Of a DNA stretch of 64,000 nucleotides, positions 21,114-32,877 are shown in pieces. This DNA is from Calliopum simillimum. Lineage: Eukaryota > Arthropoda > Insecta > Diptera > Lauxaniidae. The number at the start of each line of letters is the position of its first letter. Position 1 is the first letter of the stretch. Below the pieces are notes generated by a model. It did no database searches. It saw nothing but the letters and a program-made list of their open reading frames with translations, and was not told the origin of the DNA. The stretch covers positions 18,505,329-18,569,328 of the forward strand of contig OX638369.1 of the NCBI GenBank assembly GCA_951812925.1, given 5' to 3'. Both the position numbers and the translations under genes were made by a program.

Positions 21114-24100
21114 ATGGTTAAAGATGTACGCTATGAGGATGTGCTCACATTGATTGGTAAATAGTCCACAAAAATTTATATCTCTTTATTTTTGCAAATT
21201 TATAGTATCTGAATTTGTTGTTTCCTAGGATTTGGAAGAATTCATTATATACTGCTTTTGACATCGGGTTTGTTGATAATGATGCCACTTAATGAAACTA
21301 TGGGCATGGGTATGATAGTTGTTGCAGCAAAGTGTGATTTTATAATGAATGTTGAAAAAATTGCGATAACAACAACAGCACCTTTTCTTGGTAAGAAATT
21401 AAGAATTTTGTTTTTTTTTTTTTTTTTTCATTTAACTTATTAATCTTGTGTTTACATATTTATAAAGGTATGATAACATCGGCTTATTTTTGGGGATATA
21501 TGTGTGATTTACGTGGACGCCGAAAAATATTACTCATAAGCACATTTGGCGCAAATATATCATCAGTATTATCAATTTTTATGACACACTATTGGTTTTT
21601 TGTTTTCTTACGTTTCACAACAGGATTATTGTAAGTTTACCATCAAATAAAATGTAGAATGGACAATTTGGCAGCAAACAAGTACCGAACATTAAATTAA
21701 AAATTATTTAATTTTAGTTTGGCTGGACCAGCTTCCATACCAATAACATATTTGAGTGAGTTTTGTACAAAAAAGAATAGTATTCAGGTCATAAATTGGA
21801 TGGCAGCATTTACTGGTGTATCTATGGTATATTGTCCTTGTAAGTACAATTGTCAAAATTTGTCCAGTTCAATTTTTTTTTTTTATTCTGAAGGACCTCG
21901 CATTGGCATTTCTTTACTTTAAAAACAAAAACGATTAGTTACTCATTAATGTTTTTTTTATCTCCAAAATTTTAGCGATTGGTATGTATTTACTTACATC
22001 GAAATGGGCAATTCCTATTTGTGATTACTATAATTTCACACCATGGCGCTTGCAAATACTACTTTATATGTTACCGGGATTGATTGGTGCTTTGATTCTT
22101 ATAGCTCTGCCTGAAAGCCCAAAGTATTTGTATGCTATGGGTAAAGAAGAAGAAGGAAAAGAAGCTCTGGAATGGCTTTGTAAGAAAAGTACTGGCAAAG
22201 ATTTGGAAGAAGTTTTAGATGAAAATGATGGAACTCTACGACCATCCATAAGTTTGTATATGGAAGTTGAAGTGTTGTAAGTAAAAAAATGCTACCAACA
22301 ATTACAGCACCTCAGACCCACAAACCAGACTTTATATTTCCGAAGGTTTTTGATGCGCTGAATGCAAATCTGGCCTCAAAAATGCATCAATCATATCAAT
22401 CCTATACCTTGCACTTAAAGAAGTCAACCTTTAATTTTGGTGGAATAAAAAATACGTCTACATAGCCTAAATAGGCAAAAACGGTGTTTTTTACACTTTT
22501 AGGATAGGATATCTCGAAAATCGGAGCTTTTAGAGCATTTTTGAGGCCAAATTTGGATTCAACGCATCCAAAACCTTAGGAAATATATAGTCTGGTTTCT
22601 GGGTCTGAATGTTGGTTAAATTTTGTGGGTCTGTGTTATGTTTGATTCTTTGGGCTAAACCACACGTGTAAGTTCTTTCTGAATTTTGAATAATTCCATT
22701 GATGAAATGAAAACAAAATGAAGCCAAAAAATTCCATCCAAATTTCTGGTGCTATTTCCATTTTGTTATGGAAACAGAGAAAAGGACTTTTCTGGCATTT
22801 TTTCCATAATTTTTGGTGTTTACAATAAAATGGGAAATAACGCCACAAAATCTTTTGGAAGTAAGGAAAGAAATTTTCTGGCATTCATTTTTGAGAGATA
22901 AAGCCAAAAATTACTAGGAAAATATGGCTTTATTTCTAATACGACTTATTTTTGTCCAAAAATTTCTGTCTTTTATACCGAAACAAATTTTCTGGAATCC
23001 CATTTTACACAATAAAAAGTCATGTTTTCTGAAATGTACAGTTTTACTTCCTTGCAGGACCACGGACTATTCCAAAACTAGTGTCCAAATTCTGGTTCCA
23101 TCACATATAAAGTTATATTTACGTTTTACATTGGTTGTCATTGGGCGTAACGAAATGTCTCATTATGCATTACAATCGGTCCAGAAAAGGTCAATTATCT
23201 CCTTATGCATAACATTTGGACCAGAAAAAGGCCAATTTTTTATACCATACACCAAGCGTATATTCACTTTGTCCTTCCGTTTGTAACGTAGAGAAGAAGG
23301 CTTGGCAGTTATAGAAAAGTATATAAATTCTTGATCAGCGTCACCTCCTGAGTCGATATAGTTATGTCCGTCTGTCTGGGTGGCTGGCTGGCTGTATGTG
23401 GATATACATTTTTTGGGAAAACGAAGCAAGATAATTCAATGAAATTTAGAACACAGCCTTCGTCGTCAAAGTTAGCTCGGAGGATTGAAAATGAGCGAAA
23501 TCGGTAAATGCACACGCCTACCACCCATACACAAAATATCTTCAAAATGTAGCTTTTGGAGTATTTTTCACGACAATGCAACCAAAATATACATAAATAC
23601 TAAAAATTGCAAGCAAAAACTGTGAGCAAAAACTAGGCAAATCCGGGCAAGAGGGCGAGGCACCTCTCATATAAGCAAAAGCTTCAAAACGCTGTACTGA
23701 AAGCGTTTGTTGAGATAATCGAAATGAATTTTACTCAGACACTAAAACTTTAAATACAAGCTTTAAGCAAAAACTAGATAAAATCGCACACAAGGTCGTG
23801 GCACCTCCCATATAAGCTAAAGCTTCAAAGCGCATTTTTTGAGACAATCTAACCAAATTTCACTCAAATACTAGAACTATTAAGCAAACTCGGAGAAAAA
23901 ACTGGAAGGATTCGGACAAGAGGGCGTGGCACGTCCCGTGTAAGCAAAAAAGTTTCAAAACACTGCTGTGTAGGGTATTTAATGTTTGGCAAGGCCAAAA
24001 GTAACACCCTTACTAGCTTCTTCTTTTATTTATAAATTTCAACAAATTTAATTTGAAATTCAAATTTAACACAAAAATGTCAAAAGGTTTCATAGCCGAA

Positions 24101-26612
24101 TGTGCAAAAGAGTTTGTGTATATTTCAGAGCAATGTGTTCCGGGTTCGAACCTCAGTGTGGATGAAAATTTTTTTATTAATTTTTTATTATTTTATACCT
24201 CGGCCATGTTGGACATATCGATACCTTAGAGCGCTATAGTCCTATCTCCACTTTTTGCGATTTTGAGATTTTTGCAGTTATGGTGTCTTAGTGGGTTTCT
24301 TTATCGAATGGAAAACTGAGGGATGTCAAAATACCACTAAAACACCAAAATATTCGAAAATTAAGAAAAATCCTATCTCCAAACAGTAATTTTTTGAAGA
24401 GCGCTACTGTCCTACCTCCACTGAATATTAAAATAAGTCACATTTAAAAAAAAAAATCTTCGTTTTTGCGCATTTTCTTGTTTGTCTTGTTTGTCGGAAC
24501 CAAAAATTAAAAAAAAAAAATTCCGTTTTTTGTATTTTCTACGAGTTTCATGACTTTTAACGACATTTTAGTGGAAAAAATTAAAAAAATGTACTAAATG
24601 TGTTGTTTATTTTAATAGTAGTGGATTTTTATATAAGGGCAAAAGTAATGACATACTAAAAATTAGCTGTGATTTCCTTAGAAATTAATAAAATTGGTTA
24701 AAAACATTAAATTATGTTAAAATATACCATAGGTAAAATTATTGCATGTATCGTTATATCAAAATAGCAGCCAATTCTAAATAACCACTGTTTGAAATCT
24801 TCTTTTTGCATTTCCAACAATTGGAAAAATGGAGATAGGACTATAGCGCTCTAAAGCATTGATATGTTTCATTTTCTGCTTCAAAGGCTATTCAGGCAAA
24901 TTGTGAACAAATTAATAGAAATTTTAAAATTGGAATTGAAAATCACCGAGTGCAGGACTTGAACCCGCGTCTTCTAAGCAGCGCAAGTCATTAGACGGAT
25001 ACAATATCGTTTGCTCTACCTCACAATCGACGAACTGCCAAACAGTACGTCTTGAGTAACGTAATAATTTCACTGACACAATCGATACACAATTGAACCG
25101 CTTTTGGTACCAATGACGGATTATGCATTACACTTGGACCATTTTTGAGACAATTAACCGACTTTGCATTACATTTGGACCATTTTGGATACAATTGATA
25201 ATTTAAGTGAATTTATTCTAGTGTTAGGTGTAGTTCATTATGCACTACTTACAAAAAAACTAAACCATAGGTTGGACAATTGATTCCGTCGGTCCCACAG
25301 GGTTGATTCAGAGCAAATGTGTCATTGTTGAATTTTGAAATAGAAACGTTCGAAATACATTCCCACATCAAGAATTTAATTAAAATTAATTTACTGCTCT
25401 GATCCTTATCAAATTCATAATCTGGTCTAAGTAAACAAATGCAAAATAAGTCTTTATATTGTTACTCACTTTTGATTGGAAAAATTCAACTCATTTCGTT
25501 TTAGCAAACTCAAGGTATTTTGGGACGAAACAGTTCCAATTTTTCGCAAGCCCAATCTTAAGAATTTCCTACTGAGCTGTTTTCTGATGTTTGGTATACT
25601 TTTTTTGTAAGTTTTCTATTCAAAAGCGGCATTAGTTGAAACATCCTGACTATAACCATATATTTAAATATAGGTCTAATGGCATGGGTTTATGGTATCC
25701 AACCATACGTGGTTTCCACAGAATTGTTATTGCAGATGTAGGGTTTGCAGGAGGTACATTTTGTAATACTTTTTTTATAACAAAACATGATCCTTTTGCG
25801 GAAACTAGAAAAATAGTAGTAAGTATTGTATATATAATATAAGTAAGTGTATAAATATTAATAAATTTAATTGTAATGCATAATTTTTTCCCATCTTTTT
25901 TTTTCTTTTAGAAATGTACTTCCGTTAATGCTGAAAGTGCATTAGATTCCATTTGTTTGGGTATAACATATTTAGTTTGTTTTACATTGCAAGGAATATC
26001 ATTGGGATTGATTGGAAGAAAGAAAACGATGATGTCGGTTTTTGCAATATGCTGTATTTGCGTTTTAACTATATTTTTTAGTCATATAAACGATATCAAT
26101 TTGTTGCTGTTTTTATTTTGCTTATTTCTGGCGTTGCCTGCAATATCGATCAGTATGTTGGCTAGTGGTGTAGTATCTTTTACACCCACACGCCAAAGGT
26201 TGTATTTATAAATTTTTATATGTATGTATGTACATTATACTGTGTCGAATGGGCCTCCAGACAAATAAGTCCATTGGTTTTTTCGGATCTTTTTTTCTTA
26301 CAATCCGACCCAGCCTAATGTACATATATACATAATTACTAAATTCTTTTGCCCTCAATATGTAATGTTAATATTTTAAGAGCGAAAGCCGTTTGTCTCG
26401 TATACATGTTTGGACGTATGGGCGCAGTTATTGGAGCCTATACTTTTCTTAATACTCTCGATCATTATTGCGACACATCAACATTGATTGCCTTTGGATA
26501 CTACTTAGGTAAAAGGATTATTTTGTTCATTTATAGTATTATACATATATGAATGTGTATTATAATAAAACTTTTAGGCGGCATTGTAATATTGTATATT
26601 TTACCAATTTAA
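21114..26612 (+). CDS. SV2-like major-facilitator transporter, ten exons
   Basis: Exons: 21114-21156, 21229-21390, 21468-21630, 21718-21839, 21976-22276, 25505-25606, 25674-25818, 25912-26198, 26381-26508, 26578-26612. All introns are GT-AG and the joins keep one frame of 495 codons. The start was chosen because ATG 21114 leads into the Gly-Phe-Gly-Arg-x-His-Tyr opening usual for insect SV2-like transporters. A motif-A loop (Gly-Tyr-Met-Cys-Asp-x-Arg-Gly-Arg-Arg) lies at residues 78-87. Pro-Glu-Ser-Pro-Lys-Tyr is at 209-214, a second Gly-Arg-Lys-Lys at 381-384, and Phe-x-Pro-Thr-Arg-x-Arg before residue 443, with hydrophobic helices between. Length and order fit a 12-helix sugar/organic-ion carrier of the synaptic-vesicle-2 type; the substrate is unknown. 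Intron 5 has grown to 3.2 kb with inserted elements. The donor of exon 8 (GTTGTA) is weak, and the protein ends soon after the last helix. Confidence 0.88.
22311..22635. repeat. Foldback element in intron 5
   Basis: Left and right halves are inverted copies sharing CAGACCCACAAA, AAACCAGACT, a TTTGATGCGCTGAA/TTGGATGCGTTGAA block and TCTGGCCTCAAAAATGC. The same family, with other ends, forms the larger foldback at 59152-59824. It begins only about 35 bp after the exon-5 donor. Confidence 0.65.
22720..23010. repeat. Second cluster of iterated TTTCTGG / TTATTTC motifs
   Basis: AATTTCTGG, TTTTCTGGCATT, GCTTTATTTC and reverse forms recur here as they do at 20585-20990. The two clusters lie on either side of exons 1-5 of the transporter gene. 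Confidence 0.4.
23120..23238. repeat. Minisatellite of about 40 bp, split by insertions
   Basis: Units containing TTATGCATTACA and TTGGACCA (or TCGGTCCAG) repeat here and again at 25112-25200. The two parts are now separated by repeat R copy A and a TIR element, suggesting one array was split. Confidence 0.5.
23239..24021 (+). repeat. Interspersed repeat family R, copy A
   Basis: It begins at TTTTTATACCATACACCAAG, passes through a CTGGCTGGCTG stretch and a CAAGATAATTC block, then units with CTCCCATATAAGC, and ends at GGGTATTTAATGTTTGGC plus CACCCTTACTAG. The same start and end define copy B around the BEL element. No coding content and no clear superfamily. Confidence 0.7.
24095..24165 (+). 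repeat. tRNA-like segment with B-box motif
   Basis: GGGTTCGAACCTC with flanking bases able to form a T-arm lies about 45 bp after CATAGCCGAATGTGC. No complete cloverleaf could be drawn, so it is taken as a SINE-like or decayed tRNA fragment. Confidence 0.3.
24213..24867. mobile_element. TIR element with iterated TCCTATCTCCA motif
   Basis: Inverted ends of about 45 bp share ACATATC, TTAGAGCGCTATAGTCCTAT and CTCCA. The phrase CCTATCTCCA or CCTACCTCCA recurs inside near 24371 and 24411. The 655-bp interior has no transposase. The target duplication is unclear. It lies in intron 5 of the transporter. Confidence 0.65.
24940..25040 (-). repeat. tRNA-like segment, minus strand
   Basis: On the minus strand GCGGGTTCAAGTCCTGC forms a perfect T-arm and a GTGAGGTAGAGC segment resembles an A box. 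The acceptor stem does not pair, so a working tRNA is not supported. Confidence 0.35.
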
Positions 26613-28139
26613 TCAACGATCAATCAACTATTATTGCAAAGATAAAACGGAATCAATGTATATAATTGAATATGTATATATTATTGTAATATACTATGTA
26701 AATACTTATGTTTCTAAAGTACATGTAATATAACTGAAAACAAAACTTTTTTCATTTAACAAAATGGTATAGTTGTATCGCAAATTATTGAGTTTAATGC
26801 TCGAAAATATTCTTAAAAGCCAGAATCACTTAAATTTTCTCAAAATCGCAATTTTGGCCAAAAATATGTAATCTTTTTTAACCTTTTAAAAGTATTGCTA
26901 AGTACACGGTCTCACTGCAATATAAAAAAAAATTCCCATTGGATAGACATTCCTTCGCCAACATACGAGTATGGTTCACAAATTACAAAAAAAAACATAA
27001 AAATCGTTTATGCAATACCCTTCTCAATAATTCATTTCAATAAAAAAAAAGTAAATATTTGTGATATTTTTCCGGTGATGATTATCCGATTGACTCCACA
27101 CGCTATGAAGTTGAAATGCGCGCATTTGCATAGCACTTGATTCCGTCAATCTTTGAATTCAAATGCAACGATGCATAATATTTATATTGTTCAATTGTTT
27201 GTTGGGATCCTTAACTTCTTACAGTATTTTGATGTTCATAATATACAGGACTATTCCGGAATTCGTGCGATTCCAATTACTTTTCATTTCGAAAGCTTTT
27301 TGATGAAAACGGTGAGTCGTCCGATAAAAAAGTATCAGGGCCTCTTTTTGGCGAACTAAATACTCTATGTTTAACAGGTATTTAGAAAATATTCTTAAAA
27401 AATCAGAAATCGGTCAAAAAATTTATTTTTTATCGAATATCTCCTAAACGATTACTTTTTGGTTAACAAATATGATTATTATTTGTAGAGCATAAGATTT
27501 CTACCAAAAAAGATACGGTCACTTTTTATCGAATGACTTACCGCTTTTTTTTTCTATACTTTAAATCAAACCTTAACAGGTTTGAAGGTATTTATTTCGA
27601 AAAAAAAAATATATCTTAAAACCTTGCCATGCAAAATAAAGAAAGAAAAAATCATGCAAATCGGACGAATGGTTCTCGAGTTATGGAGACACAGACAGAC
27701 AGACGTTGTATTTTGTATACTTAGTAGTATGATTGAAAACCCACATAGAAAATTTTTGAGAAATTTTTATTTTAAAGGCCTTCAGGCGTTCCCTGGATAG
27801 CTTAGTAACAGGCATTGTGTTGTAAACAAGTGTGAGAAGGCGAATATAACTCAAAGCGCCTCTGACTTAGGGTGGTCGACTAATTGTTTAATGAATACTT
27901 GACATTGATTGCTGAATAGAAAGAATATTAATATTGCTGAGGATATTATAGGGGAAAAGGGGGACAATAATATTTGCTGATGGTTTCTATTCGATTTACT
28001 GAAACATAAATCCGATTCGGTGTTATGTAATTATCGAAATGAGGAGCTCATGAAAATTTAATTCATTCTGATTCCAAAGTGAATCGGATTTCAGAACATG
28101 ACTGATTACTTTGTGGTAAGGGAAACTATTTGAAAACCA
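26613..28139. other. Non-coding stretch with old repeat debris
   Basis: This follows the transporter stop codon. Around 27410-27760 a passage with ATATCTCCTAAACGAT and a CAGACAGACAGACG run resembles decayed interspersed repeats. No gene was recognised. Confidence 0.4.
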
Positions 28140-28280
28140 CCAAACGATGCTTACCGTACAGAAATTGCGTAGACTCACAAAACAGAAGATGACGCAGTAG
28201 TGCAAAAGTCATCTGGAGAAATTTATTGGAGAAAGAAATCCAAGAATCGCGAAAGTTGTTTTAAGAGATAAAAATCAACA
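28140..28280 (+). pseudogene. Short LINE relic
   Basis: The bases around 28230-28275 match the stretch GAAATCCAAGAATCG and its surroundings in the LINE at 32878-33830, where it encodes Lys-Glu-Ile-Gln-Glu-Ser. The relic is heavily mutated and has no frame. Confidence 0.5.
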
Positions 28281-28299
28281 CATTTCCTTCTTCAATGAA

Positions 28300-29496
28300 C
28301 TTCTTCAGATGAGTTAAATTTTTATCCAACTACTATTAACCCTTGAAATATTGTGCGGTAAAAAGATTCTGCAAGGGCTTGGTATCTGCATAACATATAC
28401 GACAACTTGGTGAATATGTTGAATGGAAAATAAAAAAAGACACAAAACATCAAAAGAATACGAGTGAGAGGAGCATGGAGGCAACTTTTGGTGTAAATGC
28501 GTGCAGTCACTTAAAAACTCAAAAATTGAATTAAAATTTTACCAACAAAAACAACAACAGCAACGGAAATTTCTTAATCCATAAATCAAGTACGCTGGAA
28601 GCACCACCAATGTAGACGACTTTACATGTAAGCCAGAAATATGAACGCATTAACAATTCAATTTATTTATCACTTGGATTAATGCATTTACAATGAAAAG
28701 CCATAGCCTATGTGCAAATACTTAAGAGTGGACCTTAATATAATTTCGAAATATAGATATTAAAATACTATAACATATTTAGAGTGAAAATAAAAGTTTA
28801 CATCTAAATATAAAATGTGTGAATAAAATAAATATTTGGTTTTCTTGGGAAATACCTTACTCTTTCTACAACATAAAGTTACACTCTTACGCCGGATATA
28901 CACTGTGTGCGTACAACTTTATGCATTTGTGTGTGTGAAAAGTAGAAAACACTCATACATAATAATGAATGGAGTATAGAACTTCATATCCCCCAACTGG
29001 GATGACACATAGGGCATATAGGCTCTGTGGAACAACTGATGCATATTTATGTGTTTGTTTTCAATTGTGGCTGCAGTGTATGAACTTTTTGCATGTGATT
29101 GTGTTTGTATATATGTGTGGAAGCGTTGTATCCTGTTTGTAAAATTTAAATTAAGCAAAAAGTTAAAGTGACAAACAAAAGTAGGATATCCGTATAATTC
29201 TAAGCCCAATTTCTTCGTGTGGTCTCCATAAAAAATAATTTTTCCACAAAAGTTTTAAAATTGGTTTACCAAATGTCCACTTAAAAAAATATTTAGGAAA
29301 ATTCTACATTCTGTGATAAAAAGCACATAAATGTGGAAAATTATATAAAAGAAATCCATGAAAAAAGTCGACGGAAGTAAAAAAGTATCGAAGAATGCCA
29401 AAACGAAACATTCAAGAAAAGCCATTGTATGAATGTGCTGCCCTTCGTACGAAACTACCCCACCTTACCCTTACCATTCATTAATACCTAAAACTC
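28300..29496. other. Non-coding stretch
   Basis: Nothing was recognised. A short open frame on the minus strand at 28919-29209 lacks protein-like composition. Confidence 0.4.
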
Positions 29497-30505
29497 CAAT
29501 CAAATCAAATTAAATCAAATCAAATCAAATCAAATCAAATCAAATCAAATCAAATCAAATCAAATCAAATCAAATCAAATCAAATCAAATCAAATCAAAT
29601 CAAATCAAATCAAATCAAATCAAATCAATCAAATCAAATCAAATCAAATCAAATCAAATCAAATCAAATCAAATCAAATCAAATCAAATCAAATCATATC
29701 AAATCATATCAAATCAAATCAAATCAAATCAAATCAAATCAAATCAAATCAAATCAAATCAAATCAAATCAAATCAAATCAAATTAAATTAAATCAAATC
29801 AAATCAAATCAAATCAAATCAAATCAAATCAAATCAAATCAAATCAAATCAAATCAAATCAAATCAAATCAAATCATTGAATTGAATTGAATTGAATTGA
29901 ATTGAATTGAATTGAATTGAATTGAATTGAATTGAATTGAATTGAATTGAATTGAATTGAATTGAATTGAATTGAATTGAATTGAATTGAATTGAATTGA
30001 ATTGAATTGAATTGAATTGAATTGAATTGAATTGAATTGAATTGAATTGAATTGAATTGAATTGAATTGAATTGAATTGAATTGAATTGAATTGAATTGA
30101 ATTGAATTGAATTGAATTGAATTGAATTGAATTGAATTGAATTGAATTGAATTGAATTGAATTGAATTGAATTGAATTGAATTGAATTGAATTGAATTGA
30201 ATTGAATTGAATTGAATTGAATTGAATTGAATTGAATTGAATTGAATTGAATTGAATTGAATTGAATTGAATTGAATTGAATTGAATTGAATTGAATTGA
30301 ATTGAATTGAATTGAATTGAATTGAATTGAATTGAATTGAATTGAATTGAATTGAATTGAATTGAATTGAATTGAATTGAATTGAATTGAATTGAATTGA
30401 ATTGAATTGAATTGAATTGAATTGAATTGAATTGAATTGAATTGAATCGAATCGAATCGAATCGAATCGAATCGAATCGAATCGAATCAAATCGAATCAA
30501 ATAAT
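29497..30505. repeat. Pentanucleotide microsatellite, three successive unit types
   Basis: The array starts with CAAAT units (29497-29876), switches to ATTGA units (29876-30446, about 114 copies without visible error), then ATCGA units (30447-30486), and ends with mixed CAAAT/CGAAT units. The first block has interruptions near 29628, 29695-29710 and 29783. The long open frames on the minus strand are a by-product of a stop-free 15-base period. Confidence 0.97.
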
Positions 30506-32071
30506 CTAAATTTGTTTTTTAAATTTACCATCGCAATAAAAAGAATTGTCACAAGTTGACTTAACCAAAAAGGGACGGACCGAAAACACTGAGTTAGTAA
30601 AAATTAACAAAATTACAAAACACTCAATTAAAGCGTAATTTTTTTGGTCTCAATGCCACAATTGAAATGGGTCAAGAATGAGAAATGTTAAAAAAAAGGT
30701 TTACAATTAAATTATATGCCCACAAAGAAGCAGCTGTCATTCAAGAAAAAGAATCCTTTTTCTATTGTCGGAATACAAGTATGTTGTATGTATGTTAATT
30801 TTAGCATATAACGCTGTCTAAAGTTGAAGGGAAGCAAAATTTATATGCCCAACTTTCAAGTCCCCAATGAACAGTTATGTGCCTCATTTAGAAAGAAACT
30901 TTTAACATAAAAATAATGGAAAAATCTACAAAAACTGAATGGCCTAAAAGTATGCCACTTACTAAGTCTTAATTGTGCTGAACATTTTATGCGCTGTTTG
31001 TTTTGTTTTGTTTGTTTGCACTTGTAATGGCAAACAATTTGTTTTCGCATAAGTTTCTTGAGTTCATTTGTTTTATTTTTAAATATATTTTCCTTTTTTC
31101 TTCGTTATGATTTCCTTAATTTTTTATGCAATGTAGACTTTTCTCTTTTAAAACTTAAGCCTTGCAAGCAAAAATACACAGGTGAAAAATGCAAGACATA
31201 AGTTAAAAGGGTTAAAAACTTACATTTGTTAATGTTTTTTTCACAATTTGAAAGATGTTTTGTAAAGCGAAAAGTGCCGGAAAAGTCCCAATATCGAGTA
31301 AAATTCATTTTCGTTTTCTTCAAAAATCTTTGCAAATATCGTTCTTTTTTATTTAAAAAAAATTAAAACTTTAAACCAAAACTATCAATGTTTTACACAA
31401 AATATCTCCCAATTGATCTGATTTCCTATTTATTTCCGTATTTTAGTATCCACTTGTGCATTATTTTTCATCATCATCACCATCATAATGGTAATAACAT
31501 TAAAGTTGAACGTCCGACATCATGGTCATGTTGCTGCTGTTGATATTCAAATTGCAGCCAAAACATCCGTTGGGAGCAGAAAACAATATATAAAACACAA
31601 AATAAAAAATAAATACAAAAATCCCCTTATAAAAATGGAATAAATTTTGACAATGATAATGTTTAGTTTGAGTGTTTTGAGTTTTGCCTTGAGCATTGAC
31701 AATCAAAGGACAATAACATGATGCACAGCACATCAGGAACACTCACGCACAACTTTCTATTGTTCAGTTGGAAATATGAAATGAAATGAGTTAACAATAT
31801 GTAATTTATTTTGCATATAAAAGAGAATTTGAAAAGGTCAATGTAATGTCAAAAAATGCTTGAATCTAAAATAAATGATATAAAATCAAAATGATTTGCT
31901 TGAAGCAGTTAATTTAAGTGGTAATACTAATCCTCAGTAGAATAATGATGGATCAGGGTTAAGTATTCATCTAAACTTTGAACCCAGGAAAGTTCTCTAG
32001 AATTTTCTTATGCACAGTAGATCTGTAGCTCATGTAGGTTATGACTCAATTCCCTTATGACCTTAAAAATT
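30506..32071. other. Non-coding stretch
   Basis: No gene or clear repeat was seen. Short frames on the minus strand are A+T-driven. Confidence 0.4.
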
Positions 32072-32570
32072 AATTGGCGCCCAACGTGGATTTGGAAACT
32101 GCATTGCGGTAAAAGATAAAAAAATTCACATTTTGACAATTGTGTCGAACAATATTCAAAACCGCATAGTAGTTAAAACCGAAATTGGGGGAAAAAACTG
32201 ACTTAATGATATTTTGGATAAAACTTAAAATTTATTATCAAAAAAATTGAGATTCTCCAATATATGGGATATGGAAGTTTTAGCTGATAAGGCCATTATA
32301 AACATGTTTATTTTGAGAGTAGCACAATTCCATTATTTGTTATGGGGCGGAGCAGAACGGGGCATAATAATTTAAAGCAAAATCAAAACAGAAAGATGGA
32401 CTTGCACCACTTTCAAAATAAACACTTTTTTGATGCCGTTTTTAGCTATAACTTCCATATCGATCACTATGTCCATTTTTTCAATTTCGGTTTTAGCTAC
32501 TATGCGGTTCTGAATATTGTTCGACACTAAATTGCCAATGCAGATTCTAAATCCACGTTGGGCGCCAATT
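32072..32570. repeat. Foldback element with tRNA-Lys primer-site-like ends
   Basis: The left end AATTGGCGCCCAACGTGG is mirrored exactly at 32553-32570. The arms continue inward with a TGCATTG block, GTGTCGAACAATATTC and CTAAAACCGAAATTG. The left arm carries about 45 extra bases. The ends resemble the retroviral-type primer-binding site for tRNA-Lys (TGGCGCCCAACGTGG), which may be chance or an origin from retroelement ends. Confidence 0.65.
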
Positions 32571-32877
32571 TTTTTTCTAAAATTGGAGCGTTATTCAAGC
32601 GTTAGCGTTTTTTACAGTCTCTGTTTTGGCATGTTCCATATAAATTGTATGGGCATGATACAAACAGAGATCATTAAAAACGCTTTAGTGCTTAAAATTT
32701 CTAAATTATCCTTTATTGGCTATGCCATATAAAAATTTTTATTTTTTATCATAAACTATGCTCTTTAATTTAAATTAAATTTTTTGCTGACTGAAAATTA
32801 TAAAACAATTTCAGATGAATTCCAAGGATTTAAAAAAAAAAAAAAAATTAAATTTTAACGAGTAAATTTACATTAGG

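Noticed and set aside
24940..25040. Candidate tRNA gene on the minus strand
   Set aside because: The T-arm is good, but the acceptor and anticodon stems do not pair.
29864..30500. Two 208-codon minus-strand frames with a five-residue repeat
   Set aside because: They are translations of the TGAAT/CAAAT array. A pentamer without stops gives open frames by arithmetic.
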